Shown here: positions 60,696 through 64,000 of the stretch, in pieces
How the letters are laid out: the number at the start of each line of letters is the position of its first letter
Numbering within the stretch: position 1 is the first letter of the stretch
Assembly (NCBI GenBank): GCA_963695645.1
Contig: CAVOHC010000017.1
Span: 372,001-436,000 of the forward strand
Length of the DNA: 64,000 nt
Source: DATBGO01 sp963695645
Lineage (GTDB): Bacteria > Actinomycetota > Actinomycetes > Streptosporangiales > Streptosporangiaceae
Direction of reading: 5' to 3'
Notes under the pieces: model-generated
Databases searched by the model: none
Told to the model about the DNA's origin: nothing
The model's input: the letters and a program-made list of their open reading frames with translations, nothing else
Translations under genes and position numbers: made by a program

Positions 60696-60862
60696 CGCTT
60701 TCCCCGCTCCGGTCCGGCCTGCGACAGCGGCCCTTCTGCACTACCTAGGTTTCGACAGGGTTTCGCCCCATACAACAGCACCATAACCCGAACGACTGGT
60801 GCGGCGCCTGCTCTTCACCATCGAGCGGCCGCCCATCGCGGCCACCTGGACGACCGCAACGG

Positions 60863-61648
60863 TCACAGGTCGAGGTCGACGATCACCGGGGCGTGGTCAC
60901 TCGGTCCCTTGCCCTTGCGGGTCTCGCGATCGACCCAGGCGTCCGATACCGAGCGGGCCAGGGCCGCGTTGGCGTAGATCAGGTCGATGCGCATCCCCAT
61001 GCCCTTGTGAAACGCGCCAGCCCGGTAGTCCCAGTACGTGAACGGGTGCGGGCCCTTGGCGATGCGGGGGACGACGTCGGTGAGCCCCGTCTCGCGCAGC
61101 GCGGCAAGCGCCGCCCGCTCCGCGGGCGTGACGTGGGTGGAGCCCGCGAACGCGGCCGGGTCCCAGACGTCAGCGTCGGTCGGGGCTACGTTGAAGTCAC
61201 CCATGACCGCGAACGGCCGGGCAGCTGCCGCGTCGGCGGCGACGCAGGCCCGCAGCGCGGCCAGCCAGCGCAGCTTGTAGGCGTAGTGCGGGTCATCGGG
61301 GGTGCGCCCGTTGGGCACGTACACCGACCGCACCCGCACCGGCCCGCAGGTTGCCGCGATACTACGGGCCTCCTGCAGGTCCGCGTCCGGGAAGCCAGGG
61401 CCGCCGGGCAGGCCGCGGACCACGTCGAGCAGGCCCAGCCGGGACAGCACGGCAACCCCGTTCCAGCGCCCGTCCCCGTCGTGCGCCACCTGGTAGCCGA
61501 GCGGCGCGACAGCGTCCGCCGGGAAGGCGTCAGCGCTGACTTTCGTCTCCTGCAGGCAGGCAACATCGGGGGCGGCCTGCTCCAGCCAGTCCACCAGCCG
61601 GGGCAGCCTGGCCAGCACCGAGTTCACGTTCCACGTCGCGATACGCAT
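60863..61648 (-). CDS. xth: Exodeoxyribonuclease III
   Basis: 261 residues from ATG 61648. AP endonuclease/ExoIII motifs: MRIATWNVNSVLARLPRLVD, DVACLQETKVSADAFP (catalytic Glu), RSVYVPNGR, FAVMGDFNVAPTDADVWDP (Asp, Asn), FTYWDYRAGAFHKGMGMRID and GPSDHAPVIVDL (catalytic Asp-His). Removes abasic sites and 3' blocks in base-excision repair. Four bases separate it from the exporter permease gene upstream on the same strand. Confidence 0.94.
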   Translation of the reverse strand: MRIATWNVNSVLARLPRLVDWLEQAAPDVACLQETKVSADAFPADAVAPLGYQVAHDGDGRWNGVAVLSRLGLLDVVRGLPGGPGFPDADLQEARSIAATCGPVRVRSVYVPNGRTPDDPHYAYKLRWLAALRACVAADAAAARPFAVMGDFNVAPTDADVWDPAAFAGSTHVTPAERAALAALRETGLTDVVPRIAKGPHPFTYWDYRAGAFHKGMGMRIDLIYANAALARSVSDAWVDRETRKGKGPSDHAPVIVDLDL

Positions 61649-61651
61649 TTC

Positions 61652-62485
61652 TCAGCTGGCCCGGCGGTAGGCCCGGACGGCCAGCGGCCCGAACACCAGC
61701 AGGGTCCCGATGAGCCACACCAGGCTCTGCCACAGCTGCGGCTCGAGCGACGTCGCGCCAGGAACCGGCCCGATCGCGAGGTACCGCATCGTGTCGATGA
61801 CCAGGGTGACCGGCTGGTTCTTGGCGAACGCCTGCAGCCAGCCCGGCATGCTGGCGATCGGGACGAACGCCGAGCTCACGAAGGTGAGCGGGAACACCCA
61901 GATGAGCCCGAAGGCCTGCACCGACTCCTCGTCCTTGACCGCCAGGCCGATGTAGGCGGACACGCAGCAGACAGTGAGCCCGAAAAACACCGCGACGACC
62001 ACCATGCCGATCGCCGGGCCGAGCCCGTTGAGGAACCGGAAGCCGATCCCGTACCCCACGGCCACGATGACCAGGATGGTCAACAGCATCCGGGCCGTGT
62101 CAGCGATCAGCCGGCCGTTGAGCACCGCCGAGCGGGCCATCGGCATCGACCGGAACCGGTCGAGCACCCCTTTCTGCACCTCGCGGGCGAGCGCGATGGC
62201 AGTGCCGAACGACGCGAACGCAGCGGTCTGCCCGATGATCCCCGGTATGAGGTAATCAACATAGCCCCCCTGGCTGCTGACCGGGATGGCGCCGCCGAAG
62301 ACGAGCCAGAACAGCAGCGTGAACATCACCGGCTGCACCAGCGTGAAGACGATGAACGCCGGCACCCGCCGCCACACGATGAGATTTCGCCGGGTGATCG
62401 TGAGAGCGTCGATGACCGCCCAGCGCAGCCGGTGCAGACTCGCCGGGCCCGCCCGATCCGGCCCGGGCAGCGTTACCGCCGTCAT
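61652..62485 (-). CDS. DrrB-type ABC-2 transporter permease
   Basis: 277 residues from ATG 62485. Six membrane segments; signatures LTITRRNLIVWRRVPAFIVF, VMFTLLFWLVFGGAI, YVDYLIPGIIGQTAAFASFG, EVQKGVLDRFRSMPMARSAV (coupling-helix ABC-2 motif) and SSAFVPIASMPGWLQAFAKN. The partner ATPase gene overlaps by 4 bases (ATGA). Forms a daunorubicin-resistance-like exporter; the natural substrate is unknown. Confidence 0.9.
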   Translation of the reverse strand: MTAVTLPGPDRAGPASLHRLRWAVIDALTITRRNLIVWRRVPAFIVFTLVQPVMFTLLFWLVFGGAIPVSSQGGYVDYLIPGIIGQTAAFASFGTAIALAREVQKGVLDRFRSMPMARSAVLNGRLIADTARMLLTILVIVAVGYGIGFRFLNGLGPAIGMVVVAVFFGLTVCCVSAYIGLAVKDEESVQAFGLIWVFPLTFVSSAFVPIASMPGWLQAFAKNQPVTLVIDTMRYLAIGPVPGATSLEPQLWQSLVWLIGTLLVFGPLAVRAYRRAS

Positions 62486-63540
62486 TGCTGTTCCTCTCCT
62501 GCCTTGCGTGCCCCCCGCCGGCCGCGGCGCCAGCGCCCGGGTGCCTCCGCGGTCTCCTCGGCCGAGTGCCCGGTAAGCGCGAGGAAGACGTCATCGAGAG
62601 ACGGCCTCCGCACCGCGAGCCCGTCGGTGGCCACCCCGGCCGCATCGAGCCGACGCACCGCCTCGACGAGCGCCTCGGAACCGCGGCCGCCGACTCCGAC
62701 CGCTACCCGGCCTGCCACGTCGTCCACGTGCGGTGCCGTGTCCGCGAGCCCGCTGACGGCCCCGACCGCATCGGAGAGGCGGCGGCGCTCGGGCACCGAG
62801 AACTCCAGGACGTCGCCGCCGACCCTGTCCTTGAGCTGTTCGGCGGTCCCGGCGGCGATGACCTGCCCACGGTCGATGACGACGATCTCGTCGGCAAGCT
62901 CGTCCGCCTCTTCCAGGTACTGAGTCGTGAGCAGCAGCGTGGTGCCTGCGGCCACAAGCTCCCGGATGATGTCCCACATGCCGAGCCGTCCGCGCGGGTC
63001 GAGCCCGGTCGTCGGCTCATCGAGGAAGAGGACCGACGGTGACGCGACGAGGCTGGCCGCCAGGTCCAGCCGACGCTGCATGCCGCCGGAAAACGTTTTC
63101 GTCGGCCGGTCAGCGGCCTCCTCCAGGTCGAAACGGGCCAGCAGCTCGGTCGCGCGCTTCCGCGCCACCGCGCGCCCCAGGTGGTAGAGCCTGGCCATGA
63201 TCTCCAGGTTTTCCCGGCCGGTGAGTTCCTCCTGGATGGCTGCCGACTGACCGGCCAGCCCGATCCGGCGGCGCACCGCGTCGGCGTGCCGCACGACGTC
63301 GATGCCCTCGATCTGCACCCGGCCCGCGTCTGGTATCAGCAGCGTGGTGAGGATCTTCACCGCAGTGGTCTTGCCTGCACCGTTCGGGCCCAGCATCCCG
63401 AGAACGGTCCCCGCGGGAACGGCGAAATCGACCCCGCGCAGGGCGCGGACCTCGCCGAATGACTTGTGCAGTCCTTCTACCAAGATCGCCGGACCGTACC
63501 CCGTCACCGCCAAGGCAGTGTCCTCTCCGTTTGACGCCAA
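62482..63540 (-). CDS. DrrA-type ABC transporter ATPase
   Basis: 352 residues. Walker A GMLGPNGAGKTTAVKIL, Q-loop region GLAGQSAAIQEELTGRENL, signature TFSGGMQRRLDLAASLV, Walker B VLFLDEPTTGLDPRGRLGMW and H-loop LLLTTQYLEEADELADEIVV. After about 230 a DrrA-type regulatory C-terminal domain is present (LEFSVPERRRLSDAVGAVSG to VRRPSLDDVFLALTGH). Powers the DrrB-like permease. Upstream to the window edge is a convergent-free minus-strand gene with a 78-base gap. Confidence 0.92.
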   Translation of the reverse strand: MASNGEDTALAVTGYGPAILVEGLHKSFGEVRALRGVDFAVPAGTVLGMLGPNGAGKTTAVKILTTLLIPDAGRVQIEGIDVVRHADAVRRRIGLAGQSAAIQEELTGRENLEIMARLYHLGRAVARKRATELLARFDLEEAADRPTKTFSGGMQRRLDLAASLVASPSVLFLDEPTTGLDPRGRLGMWDIIRELVAAGTTLLLTTQYLEEADELADEIVVIDRGQVIAAGTAEQLKDRVGGDVLEFSVPERRRLSDAVGAVSGLADTAPHVDDVAGRVAVGVGGRGSEALVEAVRRLDAAGVATDGLAVRRPSLDDVFLALTGHSAEETAEAPGRWRRGRRGARKAGEEQQ

Positions 63541-63621
63541 CCAGACCGATTAACGATGACGCTGGCTGATGGCCCGGTCCGGCCGATCATACCGGCCGCT
63601 ACCACGCGGAACCCGGCGCCG

Positions 63622-64000
63622 CTACCCGACGACCAGCGAAGCCGAGGCGGGCCTGATGACCACGACTGCCAGCCGGGCGGTCCCGGGGCGCCATGATGCT
63701 ATCTGCACCTTCGTCGTGAAGCTGAGCTCAGCCACCAGACTGTCGCCGTCGCCAGGCCAGCCGAAGCCCACCAGGGCATCGCTGCTGACCCAGGTTCCCG
63801 GCACGATTGTCAGGCGCCCGGTGCTGACCGATGCGACTTCGAGTTCCATCGCCAACGCCCCGCCATTCCCGCCGGAGCCGAAGCTGACCTGGAGCGCGAG
63901 AAATCCACCGTCGGGGCTGAACGCGCCGTTTGCGGCCGAGCTGCCCCGGGGCAGCCACGCCACGGCGGGCCGGCCTGTCGTCAGGTCCAGCATCCGTACC
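63622..64000 (-). CDS. C-terminal part of a WD40/TolB-like beta-propeller protein (partial)
   Basis: The frame is open to the right edge; 126 codons are visible. NGAFSPDGGFLALQVSFGSG, VSTGRLTIVPGTW, LVGFGWPGDGDSLVAELSF and QIASWRPGTARLAVVVIR give blade-like repeats typical of TolB/WD40 propellers. An ATG at 63993 exists, but the preceding codons (VR) are open, so the gene probably begins outside the window. Function cannot be told from this part. Confidence 0.6.
   Translation of the reverse strand, partial: VRMLDLTTGRPAVAWLPRGSSAANGAFSPDGGFLALQVSFGSGGNGGALAMELEVASVSTGRLTIVPGTWVSSDALVGFGWPGDGDSLVAELSFTTKVQIASWRPGTARLAVVVIRPASASLVVG

Noticed and set aside
60893..62923. 676-codon plus-strand frame across exonuclease III and the exporter permease
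   Set aside because: It runs antisense to two well-recognised genes and reads as Arg/Pro/Asp low-complexity sequence.

Overview
The window is about 64 kb of very GC-rich DNA with GTG/TTG starts, many 4-base start/stop overlaps and long shadow frames. Its gene content (F420-type luciferase-like oxidoreductase, WS/DGAT acyltransferase, VKOR plus DUF929 pair, actinobacterial ECF sigma factor with a SnoaL tail, DrrAB-type exporter) points to a soil-type actinobacterium, plausibly near the Streptosporangiales. That placement is inference from gene families, not from a marker gene. I see no rRNA, tRNA, CRISPR array, insertion sequence or phage module.

Left part (1-7.2 kb): a disulfide-forming pair (VKOR, DUF929) is followed by a small gene graveyard. 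It holds the tail of a GT39-type glycosyltransferase, a frameshifted cation/Ca exchanger, an inverted copy of a lipoprotein tail, a broken NhaA-thioredoxin fusion and a broken aminoglycoside-phosphotransferase-like gene. Two small membrane genes (one KdpD-like, DUF4118) and one membrane/lipoprotein ORF lie among them. From 7.2 to 24 kb come a divergent mini-GntR pair, a MarR plus one-chain ABC exporter operon, an MFS gene, a molybdenum hydroxylase operon (large, FeS and FAD subunits, form II CoxL type), YjbQ, a sigma factor, nitronate monooxygenase, CapA and an SDR protein. A broken acetoacetate-decarboxylase-like gene closes this stretch.

Middle (24-36 kb): a FadR-type regulator, a SulP transporter and a MarR regulator precede the most unusual locus. 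This is a six-subunit hydrogenase-4/complex-I-like operon (HyfC, E, F, G, fused ferredoxin-NuoB, HyfB). Its antiporter-like subunits keep the pumping residues. The HyfG-like subunit has lost the Ni-Fe cysteines and the NuoB-like subunit has lost every expected cluster cysteine. HyfG is also split by a one-base frameshift, and HyfB carries an eight-copy 27-bp in-frame minisatellite.

Right part (36-64 kb): mostly metabolic and housekeeping genes. They include WS/DGAT, two DHA2 exporters, a tyrosine phenol-lyase, an LLM oxidoreductase, DedA, PaiB, the threonine-to-glycine pair tdh-kbl and an HxlR regulator divergent from an exporter-thioesterase operon. A histone-H1-like protein, an aldehyde dehydrogenase, NUDIX, a GH12 glucanase, gpsA, hrpA, DUF72, small conserved genes, exonuclease III and a DrrA/DrrB exporter follow.

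A recurring theme is short in-frame tandem repeats inside genes (MFS tail, HyfB loop, PaiB tail, H1-like protein, HrpA core, thioesterase N-terminus) and small tandem duplications that include start codons (capA, marR).
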